Source: Chamaecyparis obtusa (lineage: Eukaryota; Streptophyta; Pinopsida; Cupressales; Cupressaceae). Taken from it: a stretch of DNA of 64,000 bases. The stretch lies in the NCBI GenBank assembly GCA_027943335.1, contig BSBK01007746.1, forward strand, positions 171,988 to 235,987. The letters run 5' to 3'. A program made the translations under genes and the position numbers. Position 1 is the stretch's first letter. Every line of letters starts with the position of its first letter. A model generated the notes under the pieces. The model was not told the DNA's origin and searched no databases. It was given only the letters and a program-made list of their open reading frames with translations. Below are positions 45,684 through 58,419 of this stretch, piece by piece.

Positions 45684-48488
45684 TCAAGAGAAGTAAAACT
45701 TTAGGAATTGTCCATGAACAGGCAATTCCAAAGTGCCACCAATTAGATCTTTTAGAATATATGAATCAACTCCCCATTTACTTTCAATGAGATAAGGACC
45801 CAACCAAATAGGATCAAACTTACCATGCCATCCCTTATCCTCTAATCTGGCATTCCACATTAGAACAAGATCACCAACCCCAAAACTCCTTTGAGTGGCT
45901 CTTTTATCAAATAAGCTCTTACACTATGTCTGAAGTGTTTCATTTCTTTCATGTGCATCTCTTCTTACCTCCTCCAACTGGATTAACTCATCCATCCTTA
46001 ATCTCATTTCATCATCTAGGTCTTCATTATATGCCTGGATGAATTTATACATTTGCAATAGATTGTTTTGAGTTAACCTAGCTCCAATCCCATAGACTAG
46101 ATCAAATGGGGCACAACCTATGGCCTTCTTAATGGTCACTCTATCAGCCCACAATGCCCATGAAAGTTTTGAGTCCCACAATTTTTTATTCCTGTCCAAT
46201 ACTCTTTTGAGGATCTTTATCAAGCTTTTATTAGTGGATTCAGCCTGGCCATTTCCCTGTGGGTAATATGGGGAAGAGAATGAAATGTGTATCCCATAAT
46301 TCTTACAAAAATCATCAAACTCCTGAGATCTAAAACACATTGCATTGTCTACCACTATTGTTTCTAGACATCCAAACCTAGTGAGAATATTCTACATCAT
46401 GAAATCAATAACAACTTTACTAGTGGCCCTCCTAGTGGGAATAGCTTCAACCCATTTAGTGAAATAGTCTGTTGCCACTAATATGTAGGAATGCCCACCA
46501 CTAGACTTGTTTGGAATCTCACCTATGAAATCAATACCCCACTGCCGGAAAGGGGCCTGAACTGAGACTGCTTTGAGTGGTAAATTTCCACCAAATTTCA
46601 GCTTACCTGCAAACCTCTGGCATGCATCACACTTCCTTACAAACTGATGTGTATCTTTAAAAATTGTAGGCCACCAAAATCCAGATCTAAGGATCTTGTG
46701 GGCTGTGGTCTTTGCCATATAGTGTCCTCCACCTACACCTCGATGCATTTCCTCTAGCAAAGTCTTAGATCTTTCATGATCAACACACTTTAGCAATACT
46801 CCTTCACTGCTTCTCCACCACAACTCACCATGTATAATGGCATACCTTGTTGACTGTAACTTGACAGTCCTCCTCTTACTCTCACTCATGTCAGGGGGAA
46901 GAAACAATTTTTGCAAGTAATTGATGACATCCTTGTACCAATCACAACAGTCCAAATCACAAACATATGGCCTTTCTTCCTCCTCTAACATGTTCACATG
47001 GTTTGCAACAAAATTACTCTGTTCCATCAACTTTGCAAGACCAAGGCCTCTTACCAATTTTGTAATCTAAATATCTATATTGAATTCTTGGATCCTATTG
47101 ATCCATCTACATCTCTTACCTGAGACCTCTTGTTGCACTAGAATATCCTTGACAGTAGCATTAGGAACATAAGCAACCACCTTAGCTCCTACAAGATAGC
47201 ATCTGAAAGCCTATTTCTCAGTGATATCATAGTTTAGTTCTGCTATATGTAAGGACTTGCTAAAAAAGGATATGGGTTGCTCATATCCATCTGAATTCTT
47301 TTGCAATAAAACTGCTGCAACCGTATGATAAGAAGCAAAAGAGAAAATTTGCATGGGTTTACCATAATTAGGGGTCCTTAAAATAGGGGCATCCTTGATG
47401 GCCTGTTTGATATTCTTGAAAGACTCATTTGCTTCTTCATTCCATTCTACTTTTGCATTTTTCTTCAACATTCCAGAGATGGGAATACAAATTTTTGCAA
47501 AGTTAATAACAAACCTTCTTAGAAAATTTACTTGCCCAAAGAAAGACTGTACTCCTTTAACATTCCTTGGTGGTGAAAGCTTGTCTATTTCCATAACCCT
47601 TTCAGGATCAATTCTCACTCCATCTTTGGACACAACATGTCCTAAGAGCTTGCCTTCCACCACACCAAAAAAACATTTCTTTGGATTCAAAGAAATTCCG
47701 TATTCCAAAGCTCTAATAAAAATCTTTTCAAGATGCTCACAGTGCTGATCCTCCTTTTATGAATATGCCGTGAGATCATCCTAATATACCACTAAAAACT
47801 TATTTATGAAATCAGAAAAGGCCACATCCATAGCTCTCTGGAAAGTAGCTCCTGCATTTGTCAGACCAAATGGCATTCTGACATAAACATATGTTCCCCA
47901 AGGAGTAGTGAATGTAGTCTTGAATTGTTCTGACTCCTTGACCATGACCTGATTATACCCAGAGAAACCATCCATCATTGACATCAACTCCGATCCAGTG
48001 ACTCTTTGTAGCATGTTTTCCATATTAGGGAGACCATAGTTCTCTTTCAAAGAATTGACATTCAGATTTCTAAAATCAACACACAGCCTAATGTCACCAT
48101 TCTTTTTTCTAACTGGAACCAAGTTTGACACCCAAGTAGAATGTCTGACAGGCTTGATAATGCTAGCATCCATCATCTTTTTAAGTTCATCTTGCATTTT
48201 TGGTGCCAAAGTAGGGTTCACAAGCCTTAATTTTTGCCTAAAAGGTTTAGTTCCTTCCTTTAATGGTATCTCATGTTGAAAGAGATCTTCTCTATATGCC
48301 TTCAAGTCTTCATAAGACCATGAAAAGACACGTCTAAAATTTTTGAGAAGATCAATCAGATTTCTTCTAGTTCTTTGAGATAAACATTTACCTATGTAAA
48401 CATTCCTTGGTTCTTGGCTTGTCCCTAGATTCACCTCCTCCAAATCACTTACCCTGTCAGCAAGTCTAGCTACACAAGCCCTCTCTTT
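45684..48488 (-). pseudogene. Gypsy pol: reverse transcriptase, RNase H, integrase
   Basis: Order on the minus strand: a linker, then reverse transcriptase (LCVDFRNLNVNSLKENYGLP, DGFSGYNQ, MPFGLTNAGATFQ, and a YxDD motif in which x is a TAG at 47781), RNase H of gypsy type (about 47560-47100), the integrase HHCC region (HRGVGGGH...CDACQRF), integrase core (GIDFIGEIP; VDNAMCF; GQAEST, giving the three acidic residues) and a C-terminal GVGDLVLMWNARLEDKG-type segment ending in TGA at 45684. In-frame stops: TAG at 47781, 47211, 47067 and 46392, and TAA near 47757. The protein would copy element RNA to DNA and insert it. Confidence 0.9.
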
Positions 48489-48493
48489 ATTAT
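48489..48493 (+). repeat. Target-site duplication ATTAT, left copy (copia)
   Basis: Directly before TGTAAGG of the copia LTR; the partner is at 54375-54379. Confidence 0.9.
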
Positions 48494-49324
48494 TGTAAGG
48501 AAACTCAGGTGCGGAAACAGCTTCCTACACTAATCTCTATAGGAGAGTATTGTGCAAATTCTTATAAATCCTTACAATTTCAGATTCGTTAACTACTTTA
48601 ACAAAGATATTGCAATCACAAACAATGCATATAGAAAAATAGAGAATGACACAATGATATACCCTGGGGAAAACCTTTCGGTAAAAAACCCCAGCACTCC
48701 AAAACTTGCACAATGTATTATCTTCAACACAAAGATTACAATACACTTGCAATGCAAGTTCTTTTAGGAAATGAGAGACAAAGCCAACAAGACTTAAATT
48801 TTGTTATATATCTCTCCCATAGGAGCAGCATCATATATATAGACTCCTCTAGACCCAAAAATAGGCACAACCACAAAGACCCATGCACAAAGCCACATGT
48901 ACATAGTTGTTACATGCAATCCCAAGAATAGGCGTCCATCCCTAGAATAGACTATGACAGCTTGTCATAGAATCTGCCAAAAATAACAGTCACAAGAGAA
49001 GTGTAAGAGAATCTGTCATACCAACCTATTTTTGGCATATTCTCTTACACACACCAACCACTTCTTCTTGGGTGCCCAAATAGGCCCAAGTCATAAGATG
49101 CTCTTACACCTGTCATAGCACATTCCTTAAATAGTTCTTACATGTCATAGGAATCCATCATGACCATTTCAGTCATGCTCTCCTTACGCACAAGATGCCG
49201 ACACATCAACATGCCAACTAGACATGTACACTCACACTTAATTACATTATTTGTAAAAAATACATTTACAAAACAAATAATAAGAATTAGAATTATCCAA
49301 GGTTGAGACACCTTATTCCTAACA
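48494..49324 (-). repeat. 3' LTR of the copia element (831 bp)
   Basis: TGTTAGG...CTTACA on the sense (minus) strand. It differs from the other LTR by point changes and lacks a 17-bp duplication near 54240. Confidence 0.95.
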
Positions 49325-49335
49325 TTCTCCCACTT
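49325..49335 (-). other. Polypurine tract of the copia element
   Basis: AAGTGGGAGAA on the minus strand, directly before the 3' LTR. Confidence 0.8.
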
Positions 49336-49376
49336 ATCGAACACCTTGTAAGAGCAACAGGAACATAACAGGAACT

Positions 49377-52300
49377 TTAACCGCTATAGGCCAAAAGGCC
49401 CATAGACTTCGAACACCATCTGAACTTCTCAGTGCCCACTGGTTTCATTAATGCATCTGCAACATTTTTCATAGTATCTACCTTCTCCAAATTTACCTTT
49501 CCATCTTCCACCATATCTCTCACAAAGTGAAACTACACATCAATGTGCTTCATTCTGGCATGGAAAGTTGGATTCTTTGCAAGGCAAATAGCGCTCTGAC
49601 TATCACACCAAATAGTAATCTGTTCTACATCAACACCAACATCAGAACACAATCTTCTAAGCCAAATGGCTTCTTTACAAGCATGAGTAGTAGCCATGTA
49701 CTCAGCTTCTATAGTGGACAAAGCAACCATAGGTTGTCGCTTACTCATCCAACTGATGGCACCACCAAACATAGTGAACACATAAGCACTGGTAGATCTC
49801 CTGCTGTCAATATCACCTGCCCAATCTGAATCCACAAACCCACGAATACAAACTGAATGCGGAGATCTAGAAGAGTTACCATGATAACATATGGAGTAAT
49901 CTGATGTACCCCTCAAATATCTGAATACTCACTTAACTGCATCCCAATGTACCTGTCTAGGATTAGCCATAAATCAACTCAGGACTCCCACTGCTTGGGC
50001 AATGTCTGGTCTAGTACAGACCATAGCGTACATAAGACTGCCAACTGCACTAGCATAAGGTACCCTACTCATGTCCTCAACCTCACTAGGAGATTTTGGA
50101 CAATCATCTACAGATAACTTTTTTCCCATAGAAATAGGAACACATAGTGGTCTACAATCTACCATGCTGAATCTGTCCAACACAGATTTCACATACTTAC
50201 TCTGACTCAGCCAAATTTTTTTGTTAGACTTGTCTCTACTAATTTCTATACCCAAGATGTACCTAGCTACCCCAAGATCTTTCATCTCAAACTGTGCTGA
50301 CAACTGAGATTTAAAATCAGAAATCATACCCTTACCCTTCCCAAATAGCAACATATCATCAACATATAATGCAACAATAAGAAGGCGATCATTTTCAACT
50401 CTGAAATAAACACAATGATCTGATTTTGATCTTACAAATCCAATTGACAACACAAAGGCATCAAACTTAAGGTACCACATTCTAGGAGATTGCTTCAAAC
50501 CATATAGAGATTTCTTTAATCTACAAACTAAGGATTCTTTACCTTTAACAATGTAGTGCTCAAGCTGTGACATATAAATCTCTTCCTCCAAATCACCATG
50601 AAGGAAAGTTGTCTTTACATCTGTCTGTTCTATCTCTAAATCATATGATGCAGCAAGAGATAACAGAAATCTAATGGATGTCAACTTTGCAACAGGAGAG
50701 AATATTTCACCATAATCTATTCCCTCTACCTGTGAATACCCCTTTGCAACCAATCTAGCTTTCTACCTTTCAACACTGCCATTTGCACATAATTTCTTCT
50801 TAAACACCCATTTACAGCCAACAGATTTTCTCCCTTTAGGCAAAGGTACAAGGTCCCAAGTTTTGTTTTTCTCCAATGAAGCCATCTCATCATCCATAGC
50901 CTCAATCCAGGAACCTGCATCTTCCATGCCCAAAGCCTCTTTCATAGATCTAGGCTCATCAGTGTTAGTAATCAAAGCAAAGGCACAACTGGAATCTAAC
51001 ATAGAATAACCAAACCTTTCTAGTTGCTTTCTTTCTCTCATGGATCTCCTCAAGGGCTAAGGTTGAGGTTGTTCTTCCTCTTCTTCTGAACTATCAGAGC
51101 TGCTAGAGCTCTCCTCATCATTAGGCCCAACATGGTCTCTCTGTTCAGTCTTCTCAGGGGTAGGAGGCAACTGAACAACATCTTTTTCCTTTTCTTTTTC
51201 ATCTGGTTGTAGCACAATAGGAGAAGATGTTAGCTCTCTGAAAATAACATTTCTACTATACAATACCTTACTAGACACAGGATCCCAAAGCTTGTATCCT
51301 TTCACACTAGCACTACATCCGATGAAAATACATTTAACGGATTTGTTTTCCAACTTAGATCTTTTCTCCTTTGGAACATGTGCATAAGCTTCACAACCAA
51401 AAACATGAAGATGTCTAATTGAAGGCTTCTTACCAGACCACACCTCCATGGGTGTCTTACCAATAAGGGCTGATGTAGGAAATCTGTTAACCAGACAGCA
51501 AGCAGTGGCCACAGCTTCGGCCCAAAACCTTTGTTCTAAACCAGCTCCACTAAGCATACTCCTAGCCTTCTCCATCAGTGTCCTGTTCATTCTCTCTACA
51601 ACTCCATTTTGCTATGGGGTATAAGGAGTTGTCTTATGCCTCTCTATACCTTGTTCTTTACAGAACTGTTCAAACTTTGTTGAGCAAAACTCACCACCAT
51701 TGTCAGTTCTCAAACACTTAATCTTCTTACTAGTCTGATTCTCTACAAGAGCTTTAAATTCCTTGAACCGACTAAAGACTTGTGTCTTACTTTTAAGGAA
51801 ATAAATCCATGTCCTTCTACTGTAATCATCTATGAAAGATACAAAAAATACAGACTTGGAGATTGAAGGAACTTTTACAGGACCAAATACATCAGAATAA
51901 ATAAGATCTAAAACATCAGAAGATTTGTGAGAACTAGAGTGAAACTGAACATGATTTTGTTTACCATAGACACAGTGTTCGCAGAAGTCAAACTCGAGAT
52001 TGCAATCATTTAACCCCTCAATGAGATTTTTATTTTTCAGGGTTCTGAGACCCTTTTCACCAATGTGGCCAAATCTCATATGCCACAACATTGTCTTTTC
52101 TGTAGGAAGCTTACCGTCCAAAGTGTTTGCACTACCATCATAACCAATAGCCATAGACTTCTTCACTGCTTGTTCAGATGGTGAGGATGAAGAACTATTA
52201 CATAGAGGAATGCATGCATATAGCTGAAATAAGGTACCTCTCCTAGTACCCCTTGCAAGCACTATCGATCCTCTTATCATCTTGCATCCTTCTTTCAAAA

Positions 52301-53407
52301 AAACAACTTGCACACCTACATCATTCAGCATACTTACAGATAATAGGTTTCATGCCAAACTCAGAATGTGCATAACTCCGTTGATTCCCTTTACTCATCC
52401 ATCAGGAAATTTGATAGTGACCCTTCCGCGTCCAACTATCTTTAGGTGAGAATCATCACCCAAGTACACCTTTCCACCACCGAACTCTTCATATTTTGAG
52501 AACTAGCTTCGATGAGAGGTCATGTGAAAAGATGCACCCAAGTCAACCAACCACACATCATCAAATGCATGGGCTGCCAAAGCTGCCATGAATGCATCAC
52601 CATCTTCTTGAGATCTTTCTGAAGCTAAATCTGAACCTTTCTTCTTCTTCTTCGGCTCTTTGGAGTCTTTACGAAAGTGCCCAGATTTATCATAGTTCCA
52701 ACATTTTTCCTTGGACTTATTGGAAGTCTTTGACTTCCCACAGGATTTGGATCTACCCTTATTGTCAGACTTATTATCATTTTTCTTCCCTCTTTCAGTG
52801 GATCTCCCACGAACAACAAGGGCTTCTTTTTTGAAATGGAAGCCTTTCTCCGCATCTCCTCTGATAGCAGTGAAGACACCACATCATCCATTTTGAAGAT
52901 GACTAAAGTGATTCTGAGAGCCATCACAAGATGGTCCCATGAATCCGGTAAAGAACACAAAAGTGTGTAGCAATGATCCTCCTCCTCTAACTTGACACCA
53001 ACTGATGTCAATTGTGTAGCCAGTAGATTAAATGCATTTAAATGATCCATTAAGGATCCATCTTCCTCCATTCGCAAAGAGTACAACTTCTTCCTTAGGA
53101 ACAACTTGTTCACCAGAGATTTGGCCTAATACATGGCTGCAAGTCTTTCCCACAAACTATTTACGGTTTTCTCATCTAGAACATTCAGAAGGACTGCATC
53201 GGTTAAACAGAGTCTTATGAGACCCTTAGCTTTACGGTCTTTGATATCCCAATCTGCTTGAGCTATAGTTTCTAGTCTTGTAGCACTTGAAGTCGCTTCC
53301 CATAGGTCATGATCTTCCAACATGTCTTCCATCTTGAGTTTCCACAACTCAAAATTAGTGCCATTAAATTTCTCCACCTCCATTCTTCCATATGATGAAC
53401 TTGTCAT
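49377..53407 (-). pseudogene. Copia gag-pol polyprotein, decayed
   Basis: ATG at 53407 (MTSSSYGRMEVEKFNG) opens a gag typical of Tnt1-like elements. A frameshift lies in an A-run near 52830; after it the zinc knuckle reads CWNY...H with the second and last Cys lost. The protease motif has DLG where DSG is expected (about 52530). Integrase follows: FGHIGEKGL...[22 protein letters not shown]. Reverse transcriptase (50753-49974) keeps YVDDMLL; RNase H (DSDWAGD, STIEAEYMA, CDSQSAICLA) ends at 49377. Stops include TAG at 53126, 51612, 51057, 50763 and 49533, and TGA at 49974, consistent with C-to-T decay. It would have encoded all proteins for retrotransposition. Confidence 0.9.
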
Positions 53408-53512
53408 CTCAATCTGCAAATAAGATTCAGAATGCTCTGCAAAAAACTCCCACTCAAACTTGAGATCAGCTTAAAAAACCCTACCCAACAACTAGGATCA
53501 AAATTTGATCAA

Positions 53513-53524
53513 GCTCTGATACCA
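53513..53524 (-). other. Copia primer-binding site, initiator Met tRNA type
   Basis: TGGTATCAGAGC on the minus strand, two bases after the 5' LTR. It is the standard complement of the 3' end of initiator methionine tRNA used by plant copia elements. Confidence 0.9.
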
Positions 53525-53526
53525 CT

Positions 53527-54374
53527 TGTAAGGAAACTCTAGTGTGAAAACAGCTTCCTACGCTAATCTCTATAGGAGAGTATTGTGCAAATTCTTATAA
53601 ATCCTTACAATTTCAGATTCGTTAACTACTTTAACAAAGATATTGCAATCACATACAATGCATACAAAAAAATAGAGAATGACACAATGATATACCCTAG
53701 GGAAAACCTTTCGGTAAAAAACCCCAACACTCCAAAACCTGCACAATGTATTATCTTCAACACAAAGATTACAATACACTTGCAATGCAAGTTCTTTTAG
53801 GAAATGAGAGACAAAGCCAACAAGACTTAAATTTTGTTATATATCTCTCCCATAGGAGCAGCATCATATATATAGACTCCTCTGGACCCAAAAATAGGCA
53901 CAACCACCAAGACCCATGCACAAAGCCACATGTACATAGTTGTTACATGCAATCCCAAGAATAGGCATCCATCCCTAGAATAGACTATGACAGCTTGTCA
54001 TATAATCCACCAAAAATAATGGTCACAAGAGAAGTGTAAGAGAATCTATCATACCAACCTATTTTTGGCATATTCTCTTACACACACCAACCACTTCTTC
54101 TTGGGCGCCCAAATAGGCCCAAGTCATAAGATGCTCTTACACTTGTCATAACACATTCCTTAAATAGTTCTTACATGTCATAGGAATCTGTCATGACCGT
54201 TTCAGTCATGATCTCCTTAAGCACAAGATGCTGACACATCAAGTGGAGTGACACATCAACATGCCAACTAGACATGTACACTCACACTTAATTACATTAT
54301 TTCCAAAAAATACATTTACAAAACAAATAATAAGAATTAGAATTATCCAAGGTTGAGACACCTTATTCCTAACA
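53527..54374 (-). repeat. 5' LTR of the copia element (848 bp)
   Basis: 17 bp longer than its partner because of a tandem duplication around 54231-54260 (GACACATCAAGTGGAGT then GACACATCAA). In the first 220 bp I count about 11 differences. Confidence 0.95.
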
Positions 54375-54379
54375 ATTAT
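54375..54379 (+). repeat. Target-site duplication ATTAT, right copy (copia)
   Basis: Directly after the copia 5' LTR; matches 48489-48493. Confidence 0.9.
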
Positions 54380-56333
54380 CAAATGCTCTCTCAAGAGCAA
54401 CCAATCCCCTTGGGATCCTATTTGACTTCAATTGCAGTACTTCCTTCCCAAGGACATTCTCTTTTCCATCTTTGTTGTCTACATAGGTGTTGAAATCCAT
54501 TTCCTGACCATCAAAGTGAGACTCACACTGCAAGAACCTCAATATATCCTGATCATCAGAAAATACTTGCCAATTCTCAACATTATCTAGAATTGAAGGC
54601 CTAGACTTACACTCAATTTTGGATATTCTCACAAATGTAACATCCTTTGGCCTTAAGGCTATGTTTGCTAGTAAATCTGCCATCCTGTTTTGGCCTCTAT
54701 CCACCCAATCAATTCCAAAAGCATTGAAACATTCAATTTCATCCCATACAACATTCCTATATTGGTTCAGTGTTTGGTTTTTTTATGCATACTTTGATCT
54801 AATTTGAGATATTACTAACTCAGAATCACCAATTACCCTAAGATGTTTGATCCCATGTTTTGATGCTTGTTTCAAACCAATGAATAGGGCCTCATATTTA
54901 GCAACATTATTTGTGCAAGAGAATAAGAGAGTGAAAGAAAACTTAAAAGTCTTATCACTTGGGGATACCAATAACACTCCTACTCCAGCACCTTCTCTAG
55001 AACTTGCTCCATCAAAATATAATGTCCACAAGACACTACCCTCTGCCATGTTACTCTCATCATCGGCCAAAAGGATAGGCCTGACCTTCTCCTGCATCTC
55101 ATTCCTCTGGACTTGGAATGAGCCAATGTCAGTGTCAACAAAACAATTCATGCTATCCTTTTCATTTTCCTCAATCATATGTAGGGTCCTGGCTTCCCTT
55201 GACACCTTCACACTCTCTCCTTCAATGTCAAAAGTGGAAAAGGACAAGTCACATTGAATACTTCCTCCCATGGAGGCACTCCACTTTCTTGATAACAACA
55301 TTCCATATTGAGGAGGAATGTCAACTACAAGAACACTCATAGTCAACTGTTTGTTAGGAAATGCAGCTAATTTATAAGGCAAAGCCTTGATGGTACCAAT
55401 AACTGGCACTTCTCTTGAGTCCATAGCTTGGCATCTTCCATGAGGTGTATCAACCTTTAGTCCTAATGATTTCATGATCTCCGCAGGCATGACAGTGTTT
55501 GATGCTCCAGAATCAATCATGCAGTTCTTCAACATTTTACCATTAATAACAAGAGACAAGAAGAAAGGATCAACTGTCCCTACTGCATTGTTTACAATAT
55601 TTGTATCCAGGAAGATTCGAGGGATCTCAGAAATAATTTCTTCACTCTTACTGTCTGGTGTGTCTTCCAAGGAAGCCACATGTTTTTCATTTCTACTCAC
55701 TTCTTGGATTCCTGTAGAAGAAACACCATTTACCCAATTTAAGGCCTTGACCTTGTGTTCTTTTATTCTCATCATTTCCAAAAGTGGAACCTTGACAGTG
55801 ATCTGTGAAAGCAATTTGGACATATCAATTGGAACATACTTTTGGTTGTTCATGTCTTCCTCAAAAATAGTGACAACCTTATCCTTTGTCAGATCAGACT
55901 TGTTCTTGAGAGAAGATTCTTCTCCATTTTGAGAAACAGGGACCACAATATTTGATGTTTTTGCTTTATTCCCAGGTGCTGTAGCAGGCATAATTTTCCT
56001 TTTTACCTTCACTTGGTTAGTATCATCGACACCCTTGCCCTTTTCTTCATGTTGTTGTATGCTATTTTCTATCCTCTTGATGAACATACTGCTTGGCTTA
56101 CCAGTTGCATTTCCAATTGTCCTATTCCTCAAGTTATAATTGCTTCTAGCTTGAGTAACCATGTCTGCGGTGATTTGAGCAATTTCTTCATCTGAGGGTC
56201 TTCTTAAAGAAACTTGCTCCTCACCCCTCACTGTACTACATCCAACATCATCAAACTCTTCTTCTTCATCATCAGTAGACTCAGCTTCATCCCACGCATG
56301 TGAAGAAGTCATACCACATCCTTCCTTATCATA
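54375..56333 (-). pseudogene. Gypsy protease plus extra RNase H domain
   Basis: From 56312 the frame gives an acidic linker, then an aspartic protease (MIDSGASNTVMPAEIM, and IPPQYGMLLSRKW farther on), then an RNase H-like domain near its end: LYFDGASSREGAGVG (Asp), VAKYEALFIGL (Glu), VIGDSELVISQI (Asp) and, beyond a TAA near 54783, RMADLLANIAL (fourth acidic site). All four catalytic positions are therefore present. This is separate from the gypsy RNase H after the reverse transcriptase. A Ser/Asp-rich linker follows and is cut by the copia insertion at 54374. Confidence 0.85.
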
Positions 56334-58211
56334 CTACTCCTCACCTTCTTGATTATCAGGTAAATTCAAAGCAATGACACAATGCTCTGGACTATGAGGA
56401 GATTGATAAATGATACACCATGGAACCTCATTAGCTAAATTCATTGAATTTCTCTGCAAAGGATCAGGGATCCTTCCATCAGGTCTTTCCTGCTTGGTTG
56501 GGAGAATGGGCTTGCCATCTTTCCACTGAGTGTTGTAAGGGTAATTTTGCATTCTTGGCTGTCTGCTAAAATTGTTTGGAGCTAACCTCTCCATAGTCAC
56601 AGCTCTATTGTTTCCCTTTTCACCAGGCTTTAAACCTTCCAAAGCCTTTAAAATTTTTTTTAGATTGTCATCCTCTTTGGGTTTAGAGTCAGCAGACCTT
56701 CCCATTTCTTTCTTACTCTGCATTTGAGGCCTGCAATCATCTCTTCTCCCTATCTTTCTTGATATTCTTCTATTGCTCTCTATGTTGATGGCCAATTTGT
56801 AAGCTTCCCCAAGATTTCTAGGGTTCTTGTCCCTCAAGAGGTATCCCATTTTTGCATCAAAGGCATTCAAGTATGTCACAAGACATACCCTATCATCTAG
56901 TCTGATAACCTGCAAGAGCCTATGCATAGCCTTTTGGAATCTTATATTAAATTCAAAGACCTCTTCATTCTGATTCTTCTTTATGTTATTGAAATCATTT
57001 AAGATAAAATCCTCATTTGTTTTATCTCCATAGTGTTCCTTGAAATAATTCTTGAATTCATTCCATGACCCTATACTAGCATGGGGTAACCCTCCAAACC
57101 AATCCCTAGCATCCTTAATCAGGGATTGTACAAATAGCTTCATTATAACATCATCAGGCTCTACATTATAATCATCTATTACATCTATGAAATTTTTTAG
57201 ATGTTCTTCACATGTGATGACATTATTTCCAGTAAATTTAGGAAGCTTCTTTCGAATTTCATCAGGGATTACATTAGGATAACCAGAAATACAAAAGAAG
57301 ACAAGTTGTTTGTACCTTTCATGAATAGGAGCTCCATGTAGTGGATCCATTCCTTGAGATGTAGATGTCCTTGTGTTTGAACCATCAGGAACTCTAGCAG
57401 CACCCGACACACCATTTGCTTGAGCTGCATTGTTACCCTGATTTCCACCTGGTCCCAAAAAGGAAGCAGCAATATTTGAAGGTCCTGAAGCATGCTTGAG
57501 AAAATCTATCTTCTTTCTCATTTCTGCAGCAGAAGCCTCCAACTCTACTTTCTCTAGTTCTTTATCCAATATTTCTTTCTTCCTTCTAGCTATCTCCAAA
57601 TCTAAATCTAATCTCAATCCTGGATCTGATGTCCCATCCATAATAACTTGTTCACTAATTTGAATCCCAATAGCCTTCTATTTGCCTTTATCTCTTGGTC
57701 TGGTTTCTTCACATATTTTTTGAACAATAGGCTGTTCGGTTACTCTTTTAGGCTCTGGGACAAAATTAATTGCATCCAAATCCAATAACTACCTCTTTAG
57801 TTGATCAGCCCTTATGATGGCTTGTCTTACTTTATCTTCTTTATCCTTTTCTCTTTGCTGCTTAATGGAAAGCTATTCTTGAACTCTTCTTTCTAGTTCA
57901 TAGAACTCCTCAAAGATCTCCTCTGATTCAAGGAGTGTGGTCTTTGACTCATCATCTCCCACTTGAAACTCTTCCTCATACTGGTTCAATCCCAAGTCAA
58001 CAACCTCTTCATACTCTGAATTATTTTCTTCTTGACTAGGCCTAGCTTGGATTTCTTGTCTGGTATCTTTCTTATTTCTCCAAGTATGAGAAACACCTCT
58101 TCTCTTCTTTCCTCCCCTTGTCTGACTAGGCCCAGAAGTGCCTGGAATGCCTTCTTCCATTATATCTTCAAGATGCTTCTTTCTCCAAGACCTGGTACCT
58201 CTATAACTCAT
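56334..58211 (-). pseudogene. Gypsy gag
   Basis: ATG at 58211 (MSYRGTRSWRKKHLED) opens the frame. Basic and acidic N-terminal segments are interrupted by TAG at 57873, 57789 and 57678, and then a 435-codon open part begins at 57641. It includes the retrotransposon gag core (LFVQSLIKDARDWFGGLP, FKEHYGD, EVFEFNIRFQKAMHRL). A knuckle-like end, WCIIYQSPHSPEHC, has Tyr where a second Cys is expected. TAG at 56334 separates it from protease in the same frame. Gag would form the particle around element RNA. Confidence 0.9.
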
Positions 58212-58398
58212 CCTACAAAATAAATACTGACTAGCACTACTTCAGAGATGTTTGAGTTGCCACCCAAGTGTATTGGGAATATTACAATATAGTTTCTTCA
58301 CTCTAGAAATACTCAAATGAGTTAGAGAGACAAGGGACAAGAACAACCCTATTTCTTCCCATGATGACCTACTGGTTAGGATGAACATGTATAACACT

Positions 58399-58416
58399 TC
58401 CCTAGCAGAGTCACCA
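58399..58416 (-). other. Gypsy primer-binding site
   Basis: TGGTGACTCTGCTAGGGA on the minus strand, three bases after the 5' LTR; its TGG start fits pairing with a tRNA CCA end. I do not assign the tRNA. Confidence 0.65.
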
Positions 58417-58419
58417 TCT

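Larger units (their letters stand above)
48494..54374 (-). mobile_element. Complete Ty1/copia LTR retrotransposon nested in the gypsy element
   Basis: 5881 bp with LTRs, a primer-binding site, a polypurine tract and gag-pol on the minus strand, flanked by ATTAT. Domain order gag, protease, integrase, reverse transcriptase, RNase H is copia-specific, and the sequence style resembles the Tork/Tnt1 group. It interrupts the gypsy frame between the extra RNase H and the reverse transcriptase. Stops and a frameshift make it inactive. Confidence 0.95.

Noticed and set aside
48537..48931. Paired short frames repeated at 53570-53964
   Set aside because: They are non-coding copia LTR sequence, duplicated because the LTR is.
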